Shown here piece after piece: positions 14,556 through 23,740 of a DNA stretch of 43,704 bases (its first letter is position 1; every line of letters begins with the position of its first letter). A program made the translations under genes and the position numbers. The stretch spans positions 1 to 43,704 of the forward strand of contig CAJTYO010000019.1 in the NCBI GenBank assembly GCA_910584045.1. The letters run 5' to 3'. Source of the stretch: an uncultured Oscillospiraceae bacterium (lineage in GTDB: Bacteria; Bacillota; Clostridia; Oscillospirales; Oscillospiraceae). The notes beneath the pieces were generated by a model. The model was not told the origin of the DNA and made no database searches. It worked only from the letters and a program-made list of their open reading frames with translations.

Positions 14556-15661
14556 GGCAGCTTCAGAAGGTTCACACACAGCCGCTGGAGGATCACGGCC
14601 ACCTGGGCCCGGCTGGCGGTGCCGCCGGGGTCCAGACGGCCATCCGTGCCGTTGATCAGGCCCACGGCTACCGCCCAGCTCATGGCCTCGGCGGCGTAGA
14701 GGGAGACGGCGGACGCATCCGGGAAGGCGCTCAGGTCGCCCCGGGCGGCGACGTCCAGGCCCTTGTACTGGGCGAAGCGGTACAGAATGGCCGCCAGCTG
14801 CTCGCGGGTAATGGGACTGGCGGGTCGGAAAGTGGCGTCGTCATACCCGGTGACCACGCCGCAGGAGGCCGCCCAGGCCACTGGCGCAGCGTAATACGCA
14901 TTTCCCTGCACATCGGTGAAGACGGCGGGCAGGGCGGCGGGAGAGCCCTCCAGACGGTGGAGAATGGTGACGATCATGGCCCGGTCGGTAGAGGCGTCGG
15001 GGGCGAAGAGGCTCGCCGCCACGCCCTGCATCATGCCGCGGCCATAGACGTATCCCACCGCGTCGTAGTACCACGCCCCCGCCGGTACGTCGGTGAAGGG
15101 CAGGACGACTGTCGTGGCGGGCGGCTGGGGGTCCTGGGGGTCCTTGGGGGGATTTGGATCCTGGGGACGCTGGGGGCGGTCCGGGATGGATGTACCGGAA
15201 AAAAGGTCCACGGGGATAGTCACGGACGAGCCGGAGGCGGGCCGCAGACGCTGGTCCAGCAGTGTGAGCCGGGCCGTATCCGGCCAGAGAATGCTCGCCG
15301 CGTCCGTCCCCAGGTCCAGATAGCCCAGGTCCAGGAACCCCTGCTGGTCCAAGGGGGAGCGGTCGGTCAGATACAGCGTCAGATAGGTCGTGCCCCGGCT
15401 CAGACGCACGCCGCAGGGGGGCGCGTAGGCCGTCCGGGAGGATGGGGTGAAGGTACAGGCGGGGTATTCCCCCGCAAGGGTCAGCTCAAGCTGTACGCCG
15501 TATATGCCGCTGACGGCCAGATCCTCCAGGGAGAGGACGGCGGTTCCGTCCGACTCCGTCTCACAGAACAGGGAGGCCGTCCCCGCCGCCATGGCGGCGG
15601 GGGCGGTTCCCAGGAGAAGCAGCAGGGACAGCAGCAGGGATAGAAGCCGTTTTTTCGTCAT
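14552..15661 (-). CDS. SLH-domain surface protein with cohesin-like N-terminus
   Basis: A 369-residue exported protein. Signal peptide MTKKRLLSLLLSLLLLLG to AMAA (~26). Residues ~27-155 form a beta-rich domain (GIYGVQLELTLAGEYPACTF, TTYLTLYLTDRSPLDQQGFLDLGYLDL) whose strand pattern resembles cohesin modules, though it is short for one. A Pro/Asp linker (PQRPQDPNPPKDPQDPQPP) leads to three SLH repeats, each opening F-T/P-D-V/A (FTDVPAGAWYYDAVGY, FTDVQGNAYYAAPVAW, FPDASAVSLYAAEAMSW) and holding the TR/SR-x-Q motif. SLH domains bind pyruvylated wall polymer and anchor proteins at the surface. The start overlaps the stop of the dockerin-bearing M60 peptidase (ATGA), so a cohesin-dockerin pairing that holds the peptidase on the cell is attractive. 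SLH is certain; cohesin is tentative. Confidence 0.92.
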   Translation of the reverse strand: MTKKRLLSLLLSLLLLLGTAPAAMAAGTASLFCETESDGTAVLSLEDLAVSGIYGVQLELTLAGEYPACTFTPSSRTAYAPPCGVRLSRGTTYLTLYLTDRSPLDQQGFLDLGYLDLGTDAASILWPDTARLTLLDQRLRPASGSSVTIPVDLFSGTSIPDRPQRPQDPNPPKDPQDPQPPATTVVLPFTDVPAGAWYYDAVGYVYGRGMMQGVAASLFAPDASTDRAMIVTILHRLEGSPAALPAVFTDVQGNAYYAAPVAWAASCGVVTGYDDATFRPASPITREQLAAILYRFAQYKGLDVAARGDLSAFPDASAVSLYAAEAMSWAVAVGLINGTDGRLDPGGTASRAQVAVILQRLCVNLLKLP

Positions 15662-18600
15662 GGGTTGCCTCCTTTAATAACCATCAGGGGCAGCTCCTCG
15701 CCGCCGGGACTGGCGATCCACATTGTCTGGGCGGTGAGGCGGGAGCCGGTACTGCCGTTGGGCTCGTCGGTGCGCCAAAGCTCCGCGCGGATGAGACTGG
15801 GCAGGACGTTCACGCCGCCGCAGGCGGTGTCACCCTTTAGAGCGCTCTCCTCCTGAACGGTGGGAACGAAGAGGAATATGCCGTCGTGGACGGTGGTGTA
15901 TACGCCGCCGTCCTGCTCGTTGACGAATAGGATGGCATAGCCCGGGACCTCAAACTCTTCGCCGTCGGGCAGGGCGTCGCCTGGCTCCGCCGCCATATCC
16001 GAGGCGGAAATTTTACCCTTGATGTGTACGACGTTGTACACCGGATCGCCCCGGAAGCGTCCGGCGATGACCAAGGTGTCCTTGGGGATGACGTTCTCCG
16101 CGCCGGGACCGTATCGGAAGGCCTCCGCCAGACGGCCCACAGTGGGACCCTCCAGCCCGTTGTAGAACTCGACGCTGTCCCCGGCGTAGCTGATGAGCCG
16201 GATGTCCGTGACGGCGGCAGGGATGCCGGTGATGGTGATGGACTTAGCCTGGTAGGTCCAAATCTGATCGTCTCCGGCAGGCGCGTCCTTGGCGTGGAAA
16301 TACGTGATATAGCTGTTGGAATCCGTGGACTGAGTAAGCGTCGTGCCGAAGTTTCCGGCGCGGGCCACAGTCTGGACCCCCTTCTCGTCAGTGACGGTGA
16401 TTTGGAAGTCTCCGCTCCCCAGGCCCTCGGGCGGCAGCGGCAGCTTCAAGCCGGACACTGCGGTGGGCGTGGTGAAGGAGATCTGCACAGCGCCGTCCTC
16501 GCTGCGGGTGAGCTGATAGGCGCTGCTGTCCACCAGCAGGTCGTAGGAGATGGAAATTTCCGGCGATTTATATTCGTAGAAAAAGTTCCCCAGCGTGTCG
16601 TAGGCTTTAACCGTGTAAATATAGGTACGGTTGTTGCCGGAACCGATTTCATCGGTAAAGCTGACAGCAGATGTACCATTGGCGGAGACAAAGGCAATAG
16701 GATCGTTGTTGCGGAAGATTTCGTAGCCCTGGACTTCTCCCTGGGTAATACTGGGCGTGATAGTGAGGTTCACCTTGGTATCCCCGTCTTTGACGGCGGT
16801 CACTGCAACGGTACCTATAGCCTGCAACACGTTCCCCAGACGGTCGCGGCGACTCTCATCATTCAGGTACCAGATGGCCCGTGTCTCGCGGTTATAGGTT
16901 GCCAACTTTTCCACGGCCGCGCCGCTGAGGGTCATGCCCCAGTGGGTGAAGAAATCTGTCAGATTATATCCCACCACGGCGGAGGCAGTGAGGGCCACCT
17001 TGTCGTCGTATGTGGTCGCGCCGTTAAAGTAGGTCCCATTCTTCCAGGCGGAGAAGAAGCGGGAGTAGAAGTCCAGCGGATTGTCCGCATTGTCGTATGC
17101 CAAATGCAGCTGCCAGTACATACCCAGCTGGACGAACACGTCGCCGGAGGCTCCCGGACGGGCCTGGGCGGTCTTGTTGAAAATGGCCGCGTACTTGCCG
17201 CTCTTCTCCAACCGGGAGGGCAGAGTGTTGCTTTTGCCGTCGTAGGTCTGGACCGCCAGGGCATAAATATTGTTGGTGATCTCCGCCTTGCCAAGCTTAT
17301 CCATGTTGTGCCCGATCTCATGGGCAATACCCCAGCCGAAGAGGTTGTTGGCCTGGGCGTTGTCGGCCAGCTGTCTCACCGGCGCTCCGCCCACCATGCC
17401 GGCGCAGGAGTTGTAACCGATGCCGACGTGACTGCCGGCGGCGTACATGAACGCGCCGGTAAACATCTGCATACAGCGGATGTTCTGCCGGGTCTCCATG
17501 GTTCCGGTGATCCCCTGGACGGTGCGGCAGATGCTCATGATCTGCTCCCAGGCCTGCACGGAGTTGTCAAGCTGGTCCGCGCCGCTCTTCAGCCCGACAG
17601 ATACGGCGGCGGCGGGCAGACTCAGCAGCACCGACGGTGTGGCAATCTCCGTCACATTGCGCCAGTCGGTTGTGGGTGAGCCCATGGGGTGCGCGGTCAT
17701 GTAGGCATTCAGCTCCTGGATATAGGCGTCAATGGCAGTTCTGTCCGCCGGGGTTGTGGCGTTCCAGCCGGACAGGTCCAGCACGGGGATGTCCTCGGCG
17801 CGGCGGACATGGAGGCGGATGCTCTCAGGCGAGGAGCCGCTGTAGGTGAAATACAGGCTGCCGCCCCGGCCGGTGTTCTGGCTGCCGATTTTGGGAACGG
17901 TGAGGACGTTGCGGCCGTTTTGCAGAGCGCCCATGGAGGACAGCCAGGTATTGGCCTCGGCGTTGAACTGGGAGGCGTAGACAGTCAGCGTCTGCCCGGC
18001 GGGAATGCCGGAGGCGTAGACGGTGATCTCCTGCCCGGCGGCGGCAGCCACGCCCAGGGGCTGGAGATCGCTGCCGCCCTGTTTGTGGGCCTCGGAATCC
18101 CGTGAGCCGCTGATGGAGCGTATGCCGTTGATAACCACACCATTACTGGCGAGGCCTGGCGTCAGCAGGGTTTGGGCCAGCTCCAGCTCGTCGGCCATGG
18201 CGGCGAGATCAATATAGTAGTTTCGCTCGTCGCTGTTCAGACGCTGGCGCAGCTGGGCGATCCGATCAGCGGTGACGCCGGCGGCCAAGGCGGTGCACAG
18301 CTCGTCGGAGAAGAGAGCGGCGATGTCGTCGGGCAGACAGCGGCTCTCGTCATATTTCAAAAACATCAGCTCCGAGAGGCTGACATTGGTATACCCGGCC
18401 TGCTCGGCGGCCACGCTGACCTGGACAACCCGGCGCTGGGGTGTGAAGGGCATGACGGCAAACTTGGTCTCCGCCACGTTGCCGCGGATAGCGGGCCAGG
18501 TGTGCACGTCGCCGCCGGTGCCGCCGTTATCCTCGCCGGGAGTTACCAGACGGCCGGGTCCGCTCAGATTATCACCCTCGTACCATACCTGGACGCTGTA

Positions 18601-20568
18601 GGCCCGCAGATTGCGGGTGTATGTACCGTCCAGACGGGGGACCCAGATGGCCGCGCTGAGGTCCTGGGGCTCCTTGAAGGTGACGATCACGTGCTCGTTG
18701 CTCCACCAGTCCCGGACGGTCCAATGGGTGCGGTAATCGCCGTCGGCCATGTTCTGGGGTGTGAAGGGCTTGTCGGAGGTGTAGGAGTTCCGGTCGTAGT
18801 TGCTGGGGGCCGCCAGACGGATGGAGGCGAAGTCCCGCCAGTCCAGCACGCCCTGGGTGGGAATGCCGGCGGGCCGCTCATAGACCACCGCCTGGGGCGT
18901 ACCGGTGGAGATGCGGGAGGGGCCGCTGCGGCCCAGATCGTTGCCCGCGACGATGTAGAGGTAATAGGTCACGCCGTTTTGCAGACCGGTGAGGGTTGTG
19001 CCCGTGGTGGTCAGCGTACCGCCGAAGCGGGTATAGTCGGAGGTGGAGGCGTTGGCATTGGTGGTGTAATAGAGCTCATAATAGGTCGCGCCCTTGGCGG
19101 CCTTCCATCCAACGGACAGCGCGCCGTCCATGGGGGAGACGCTGACCATGTCGGGGGGCTTGGGGGCGGAGGCGGGCTGGGGTGTGGCGGAGACAGGGGC
19201 GGAGGGCTTGCCGCTCCAGGTTCCGTCCACCGCAGTGACGGTGAACAGATACTCTGTCTGATTTTCCAGCCCGGTGATCTCCGCCCGGTTGACCTCCACG
19301 GAGAGGGTGTTGGTCTGGGTGGGATCGAGGGTGGGCCACCAGGTCACCCGGTAGCCGGAGATGTTGGGCAGACGGTTCCAGCTGAGGGTGACCCGCTCGC
19401 TGCCCTCCTCGGCGGCAAGGCCTGTCACCTGGCTGTTGGCGGCGGAGGGGTCGGCCGGGATCATCTCTTTTAGAAACTGGATGGATTCCACAACGGCTGA
19501 TCCCTTCTCCGTCTTGGTGACAGTGATGGTGATTTTCTTCACCGCCACCCGGCTGCCAAGATCAATGGTGATGACGTTGCTGCCCTCCGTCAGGCTGAGA
19601 GCATGAATCCCCGCCGGGAGGGAGTTGTCGAAGGAGTAGTTGCGCACTTGACCCTGCTCATCCTCCACCACCACAGTGCCCGCCAAGATGGGGGCGATGG
19701 AGGAGGAGACAATCCGAACCTCCTCCAGCTCCGTAGTCCGGCGGAAGGTGATGGGCAGAACGATGCTCCCATTCGTATCGGGCTCGAGGGTTACGGGCGC
19801 TCCGTTATCCCGGAAGAGATCGGACAGGCTGCTGCCGCTTGCGACCGAACCTATAAGCCCCGCATTCAGGAGGGTCTCGTCCACCGGCGGCAGCAGCAGG
19901 GTAGTCTCCAGATTCTGAGACCCGCCCTGGGCGGCGATCTGCCGGTTGATGTAGGCCAGGTCGATGATATCAATTATGCCGTCGCCGTTGAGGTCGAAGG
20001 CGTCCAGGTCGCGCTGCTCCCCGGAGCCAAGGGCGGCGGACAGCAGGGCGCGGTCCTGCTCGTCCACTTGATTGTCGTTGTTGAGGTCGCCCAGGGTAAA
20101 GGTGGCGTCGCCTGTGCCCACAATGAGGTGGTGGGCGTATTCCTCCATGGCGAAGGTCTCCTCATAGGGTACGTATCCCGTGCCGGTGAAGCGCAGAGTG
20201 TACATTCCCTGGGGCAGATCGTCCACCGACAGGTCCAGATAGCTGGGCCATTCGCTGTACAGCGGCCCGCCGGAGGCGTCCCGCAGGGATACCTGGGCGG
20301 TATAGCCGCCCGGCAGGGACGTGGTCCCGGCACTGGTCAGGTTGATGGAGCCCAAAGAGGCGCCTCCTTTGAGGAGCTCCGCCTTGACCTGCCGCTTTTG
20401 CAGCACAGCCAGGGACTGGTCATAGTCGATCCGCACTGTGGCGGAGATGCTGCCGGTGACAGCCTCCGCCGCTGCGCGGGCCGTGGGAGCCAGCGGCGGC
20501 AGCAGGGAGAGCAGCATCGCCGCAGCCAGCAGAACTGGCCCCAGCCTGGATCTTCTCTGTCTTTTCAT
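15658..20568 (-). CDS. Secreted M60-like (enhancin/mucinase-type) peptidase with dockerin and Fn3 domains
   Basis: A 1636-residue exported multi-domain zinc peptidase. The start at 20568 has GGGAGG 8 nt upstream; a longer frame to 20760 would cross the promoter. Signal peptide ends near residue 33 (APTARA). Order: Ig-like/regulatory beta domain (~35-155), dockerin with two Ca-binding loops (DLNNDNQVDEQD at 161-172, DLNGDGIIDIID at 192-203), beta domain, two fibronectin type III domains (EEGSERVTLSWNRLP; SVSPMDGALSVGWKA), an F5/8-like carbohydrate-binding region (TPQNMADGDYRTHWTVRDWW), then the M60-like catalytic domain with zinc motif H1083-E-I-G-H1087 (GWGIAHEIGHNMD) and a downstream acidic ligand region (NNIYALAVQ). 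The C-terminal ~350 residues hold another Fn3-like domain and beta modules. Members cleave mucin-type O-glycoproteins. First gene of a four-gene overlapping operon. Confidence 0.93.
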   Translation of the reverse strand: MKRQRRSRLGPVLLAAAMLLSLLPPLAPTARAAAEAVTGSISATVRIDYDQSLAVLQKRQVKAELLKGGASLGSINLTSAGTTSLPGGYTAQVSLRDASGGPLYSEWPSYLDLSVDDLPQGMYTLRFTGTGYVPYEETFAMEEYAHHLIVGTGDATFTLGDLNNDNQVDEQDRALLSAALGSGEQRDLDAFDLNGDGIIDIIDLAYINRQIAAQGGSQNLETTLLLPPVDETLLNAGLIGSVASGSSLSDLFRDNGAPVTLEPDTNGSIVLPITFRRTTELEEVRIVSSSIAPILAGTVVVEDEQGQVRNYSFDNSLPAGIHALSLTEGSNVITIDLGSRVAVKKITITVTKTEKGSAVVESIQFLKEMIPADPSAANSQVTGLAAEEGSERVTLSWNRLPNISGYRVTWWPTLDPTQTNTLSVEVNRAEITGLENQTEYLFTVTAVDGTWSGKPSAPVSATPQPASAPKPPDMVSVSPMDGALSVGWKAAKGATYYELYYTTNANASTSDYTRFGGTLTTTGTTLTGLQNGVTYYLYIVAGNDLGRSGPSRISTGTPQAVVYERPAGIPTQGVLDWRDFASIRLAAPSNYDRNSYTSDKPFTPQNMADGDYRTHWTVRDWWSNEHVIVTFKEPQDLSAAIWVPRLDGTYTRNLRAYSVQVWYEGDNLSGPGRLVTPGEDNGGTGGDVHTWPAIRGNVAETKFAVMPFTPQRRVVQVSVAAEQAGYTNVSLSELMFLKYDESRCLPDDIAALFSDELCTALAAGVTADRIAQLRQRLNSDERNYYIDLAAMADELELAQTLLTPGLASNGVVINGIRSISGSRDSEAHKQGGSDLQPLGVAAAAGQEITVYASGIPAGQTLTVYASQFNAEANTWLSSMGALQNGRNVLTVPKIGSQNTGRGGSLYFTYSGSSPESIRLHVRRAEDIPVLDLSGWNATTPADRTAIDAYIQELNAYMTAHPMGSPTTDWRNVTEIATPSVLLSLPAAAVSVGLKSGADQLDNSVQAWEQIMSICRTVQGITGTMETRQNIRCMQMFTGAFMYAAGSHVGIGYNSCAGMVGGAPVRQLADNAQANNLFGWGIAHEIGHNMDKLGKAEITNNIYALAVQTYDGKSNTLPSRLEKSGKYAAIFNKTAQARPGASGDVFVQLGMYWQLHLAYDNADNPLDFYSRFFSAWKNGTYFNGATTYDDKVALTASAVVGYNLTDFFTHWGMTLSGAAVEKLATYNRETRAIWYLNDESRRDRLGNVLQAIGTVAVTAVKDGDTKVNLTITPSITQGEVQGYEIFRNNDPIAFVSANGTSAVSFTDEIGSGNNRTYIYTVKAYDTLGNFFYEYKSPEISISYDLLVDSSAYQLTRSEDGAVQISFTTPTAVSGLKLPLPPEGLGSGDFQITVTDEKGVQTVARAGNFGTTLTQSTDSNSYITYFHAKDAPAGDDQIWTYQAKSITITGIPAAVTDIRLISYAGDSVEFYNGLEGPTVGRLAEAFRYGPGAENVIPKDTLVIAGRFRGDPVYNVVHIKGKISASDMAAEPGDALPDGEEFEVPGYAILFVNEQDGGVYTTVHDGIFLFVPTVQEESALKGDTACGGVNVLPSLIRAELWRTDEPNGSTGSRLTAQTMWIASPGGEELPLMVIKGGNP

Positions 20569-20613
20569 GGTAGTTTCCTCCCGTTCAATCTTGGGTGAGA
20601 TGATGCAGCCTAA

Positions 20614-20642
20614 ATTATACCAAGTTTGGGCCGAGTTGGCAA
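20614..20642 (-). promoter_or_regulatory. Promoter of the M60 operon
   Basis: On the - strand: TTGCCA (20642-20637), 17-nt spacer, TATAAT (20619-20614). Transcription would start near 20607, giving a leader of about 39 nt before the ATG at 20568. Confidence 0.75.
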
Positions 20643-20826
20643 TGGGGATTTGCGAGAGAAGCGGCCAAGAAAGCTTTGCAAACGTCAAGGGGACTTTAGA
20701 CATTTCGATGCTGGAACGTACACGCATCTGGTATCGCATTCGCCGGTTCGGTATATGCATCCTTTGGTGTTTTTGTTATAATTTTCTTCACTCATTCAAT
20801 TATCGTGTTTTTTCTGCCTCATATTA
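20643..20826. other. Divergent intergenic region, no gene seen
   Basis: Between the back-to-back promoters of the M60 operon and the first hybrid kinase. It becomes AT-rich toward the kinase side. I see no hairpin with a U-tract, no riboswitch-like structure and no ORF with a ribosome binding site. Confidence 0.5.
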
Positions 20827-20856
20827 TTGACACAAACGGGGGGCGCATGATATTAT
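20827..20856 (+). promoter_or_regulatory. Promoter of first hybrid kinase
   Basis: TTGACA (20827-20832), 18-nt spacer, TATTAT (20851-20856). The start would be near 20863, which supports a start codon at 20908 rather than 20872. Confidence 0.75.
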
Positions 20857-20907
20857 GACACAGATTTTTCTATGGACGAGGAATCGGTCAATATGGAGGG
20901 CAGGCAT

Positions 20908-23490
20908 ATGGTTTATTCAGGGGGACTTTTAGAACGAACTGGGGAGGTCGCTCCAACCGCCGAGGTCCATGAGCAGCACAGCGGTATGCGAAGTGTTCAG
21001 AATCTGGAGGCCGTCATCAATGAGGGGCTTCGCGTCGCCTTGTTGGAGGGGACGCCGGATCAGTCGCTGGAGGTACTGCTGGAGCACTTGGGAAAAGCGC
21101 TGAACGGGGAGCGGACTTATATATTCGAGCAGAACGAGTCCGGCGGAGATGACAATACCTACGAATGGGTGGCCGACGGGGTGGAGCCGGAAAAGGAGAA
21201 CCTGCAAAACGTCTCTCCGGATGTGTGCGCAAGCTGGTATCGGAAATTCGGCGTCGGCAAGCATATCGTCATTGAAAGCCTGGAGGATATTCGGGAGACG
21301 GAGCCGCTTCAGTATGAGAACCTGAAGCGGCAGGGTGTTCATTCCCTTGTGGTGGTCCCCCTGTATGACGGCAAAAAAATTATCGGATTTTATGGTGTGG
21401 ACAATCCCCCTGTGAAGGCGCTGGAATACACGTCGAATATGCTCCAGACTGCGGCGTATTTTATCGTATCCTCCCTGAAACGCCGCAACCTGGTTCGGGA
21501 GCTTCAAAAACGGAGCTATAACGTGCTTCACGCCCTCAGTGTGGACTATTTGGGCATCTACGAGGTGAACTTCGACACGGGCGAATGTCAGGTTTATCGC
21601 AGCAGCGAGCAGATGGGCGCGGATTGGGCCGCCTATTTTCAGGACGGCTATGCGGCGGCTATGGATCGGTATATTTCCGAGTATGTGGTTCCCCGGGATC
21701 AGGAGCGGCTCCGTGCTGTGACGAAAAAAAGCTATGTGCTCGCCCGGCTTAGAACCAAGAAGAAGTTTTCGGTCCGATACCAGGTAAAAGACAGTTCCTC
21801 CGGACTAAAGCATCTGGAGCTCCATTTTTCTGCCACTGAGAATACAGTGACAGAGAACTGCGCAATTTTCGCACAGCGAGATGTTAACGCCCTTGTGGAG
21901 CAGGAGGAGAAATACAAGCTGGAGGCACGGCAAAGTCTGGAGGACATCCTGGAGGGAGCCCGGACCGGAATCTGGACGATTGAGCTGGAGGATGGGTGCC
22001 CGCCTAGAATGTACGCAGACCGGACCATGAGGATTCTCTTGGGCGTGCCGGAGGAAATCAGGCCGGAGGAGTGCTACCGGCATTGGTTCAAAGGCATCGA
22101 GCCGGATTATGTGGAGATGGTGGAGGAAACTGTACGGGAGATGCTGAAAAGCGGACGGTCCGAAGTGGTTTATCCCTGGAACCACCCGGAGTTGGGGAAA
22201 ATTTATGTCCGCTGCGGCGGAGTGCTGGACAAAACCTTCAAAAAATCCGGCGTCAGCCTGAATGGATACCATCAGGACATCACAGAGACCATGGTGACGA
22301 GAAAGAAACAGGAACAGTCCATCATGGAGCTCCTGGAGCGGGTGAGGCAGGCAAACTCGGCAAAAAGTGAATTCCTTTCCCATATGTCCCATGATCTCCG
22401 CACACCTATTAACGGGATTCTGGGAATGCTGGCCATTTTGGAAAAATGCCAGAACGACCCTGAGCGGCAGAGGGAGTGCCGAAAGAAAATCCGTGTGTCA
22501 ACAGAGCATCTTCTGTCCCTGGTGAACGATGTGCTGCAGGTCAGCAAGCTGGAGAGCGGAAGGCCTGCGGCGGTGGAGGAGCCCTTTGACCTTCATGATA
22601 CGCTGGAAGATTGTATCACGATTCTGTCCCCTCTGGCGGAGGAGCGGGGAATTCGGCTGGAGCTGGATGATTCCGAGCTGCGGCATAGCAGAGTTGTTGG
22701 AAATCCGCTGCATTTGAAACAAATCCTGACGAATGTCATTGACAATGCGCTCAGATATAACCGGCCTCATGGCGCCGTCTTTGTCCGGGCAGAGGAGACC
22801 GCCTTTCAAGATGGCGTAGCACGCTGCCGGTTTGTGATCGAGGATACCGGGATCGGCATTGGAGAGGATTTCATGCAGCACATCTTTGAGCCTTTCACAC
22901 AGGAACACCAGGACGCGAGAACAAACTATAACGGTGTTGGGCTCGGCATGTCCATCGTAAAGAAACTGGTCGATCAAATGAAGGGAACGGTTGAGATAGA
23001 CAGCCGGATCGGCTCGGGGACTGTAATTCAGATTACGCTTTTCGTTCAAGTCGATGATACGGAGAGCGGAGCGGCTTCAGATGACGTTTGGAATATGCCG
23101 GACAATATTGCCGGGATGCGTGTGCTTCTGGTGGAGGACAACGAGATCAACTGTGAAATCGTGGAGTACATCCTTCGGGATGCGGGCGTGGAGGTCGTGA
23201 CGGCCAACAACGGAAAAGCCGCCGTGGACGCATTCACAGCGGCCGAACCGGGGGCGTTTGACTGTGTGCTTATGGATTTGATGATGCCGGTCATGAGCGG
23301 ATATGAGGCGGCGCGGGTGATTCGCGGCCTGGACCGGAGGGATGCGGAAGCCGTGCCCATCATAGCTTTGTCGGCCAACGCATTTGACGAGGATATTGCG
23401 CTGGCAAAGGATGCCGGGATGAATGAACACTTGGCAAAGCCGGTGGATATCCGTAAAATGTTCCAGGTTATGAGCCGGCTGAAAGGCTGA
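20908..23490 (+). CDS. Cytosolic GAF/PAS hybrid sensor kinase with receiver domain
   Basis: About 860 residues from the ATG at 20908 (GGAGGG 7 nt upstream). Two upstream in-frame ATGs (20872, 20893) lack a binding site. There is no transmembrane segment, so it senses an internal signal. Order: GAF-like domain (~40-190, VHSLVVVPLYDGKKIIGFYGVDNP), two PAS-like regions (~195-330 and ~345-460), HisKA with H495 (FLSHMSHDLRTPINGILGM), HATPase with N box (NVIDNALRYN) and G boxes (DTGIGIG, GVGLGMSIV), and a C-terminal receiver with D790 (VLMDLMMPVMSGYEA). All phospho-transfer residues are intact. No DNA-binding output domain is attached, so signal likely passes to an HPt or other partner outside the window. 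The domain plan matches Clostridia hybrid kinases that often lack adjacent regulators. Confidence 0.92.
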   Translation: MVYSGGLLERTGEVAPTAEVHEQHSGMRSVQNLEAVINEGLRVALLEGTPDQSLEVLLEHLGKALNGERTYIFEQNESGGDDNTYEWVADGVEPEKENLQNVSPDVCASWYRKFGVGKHIVIESLEDIRETEPLQYENLKRQGVHSLVVVPLYDGKKIIGFYGVDNPPVKALEYTSNMLQTAAYFIVSSLKRRNLVRELQKRSYNVLHALSVDYLGIYEVNFDTGECQVYRSSEQMGADWAAYFQDGYAAAMDRYISEYVVPRDQERLRAVTKKSYVLARLRTKKKFSVRYQVKDSSSGLKHLELHFSATENTVTENCAIFAQRDVNALVEQEEKYKLEARQSLEDILEGARTGIWTIELEDGCPPRMYADRTMRILLGVPEEIRPEECYRHWFKGIEPDYVEMVEETVREMLKSGRSEVVYPWNHPELGKIYVRCGGVLDKTFKKSGVSLNGYHQDITETMVTRKKQEQSIMELLERVRQANSAKSEFLSHMSHDLRTPINGILGMLAILEKCQNDPERQRECRKKIRVSTEHLLSLVNDVLQVSKLESGRPAAVEEPFDLHDTLEDCITILSPLAEERGIRLELDDSELRHSRVVGNPLHLKQILTNVIDNALRYNRPHGAVFVRAEETAFQDGVARCRFVIEDTGIGIGEDFMQHIFEPFTQEHQDARTNYNGVGLGMSIVKKLVDQMKGTVEIDSRIGSGTVIQITLFVQVDDTESGAASDDVWNMPDNIAGMRVLLVEDNEINCEIVEYILRDAGVEVVTANNGKAAVDAFTAAEPGAFDCVLMDLMMPVMSGYEAARVIRGLDRRDAEAVPIIALSANAFDEDIALAKDAGMNEHLAKPVDIRKMFQVMSRLKG

Positions 23491-23526
23491 CAGATTCGAT
23501 AAACGGATTCTGGATTGCTTGATAAC

Positions 23527-23711
23527 TTAGAACCTGTATTCACAACCGTTGAACGCCGTGTGGCCAGTGTTTTCCCGCCATAGTGCGTTCTTGCAATCCG
23601 TCAGAATTGCTGCCGTGGACCGCCCTGCGGCGCCTCACGGGAGAATCTCCTTGTCTGACGGGAACAATCCTCGTCCATCCGTTATACCACGGGTATGATT
23701 ACAGGTTCTTA
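23527..23711. mobile_element. MITE-like element, 179 bp with 9-bp TIRs and TTA duplication
   Basis: Terminal inverted repeats GAACCTGTA (23530-23538) and TACAGGTTC (23700-23708) bound a 179-bp non-coding sequence. Both are flanked directly by TTA (23527-23529 and 23709-23711), as expected for a 3-bp target duplication. No ORF or transposase lies inside. It sits between the two hybrid kinase genes. A parent IS cannot be named from here. Confidence 0.6.
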
Positions 23712-23740
23712 CATGTGAAATCTATGGAGATGGATAAAAT

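Noticed and set aside
16024..19473. Long + strand open frames (551 and 433 residues) opposite the M60 peptidase gene
   Set aside because: They are antisense shadows of a GC-rich gene: no ribosome binding sites, no domain pattern, and the - strand protein has clear signal, dockerin, Fn3 and M60 features.
23491..23740. Possible small RNA or riboswitch before the second hybrid kinase
   Set aside because: The structure is better explained by a MITE with terminal repeats and a TTA duplication; no aptamer-like fold or U-tract was seen.
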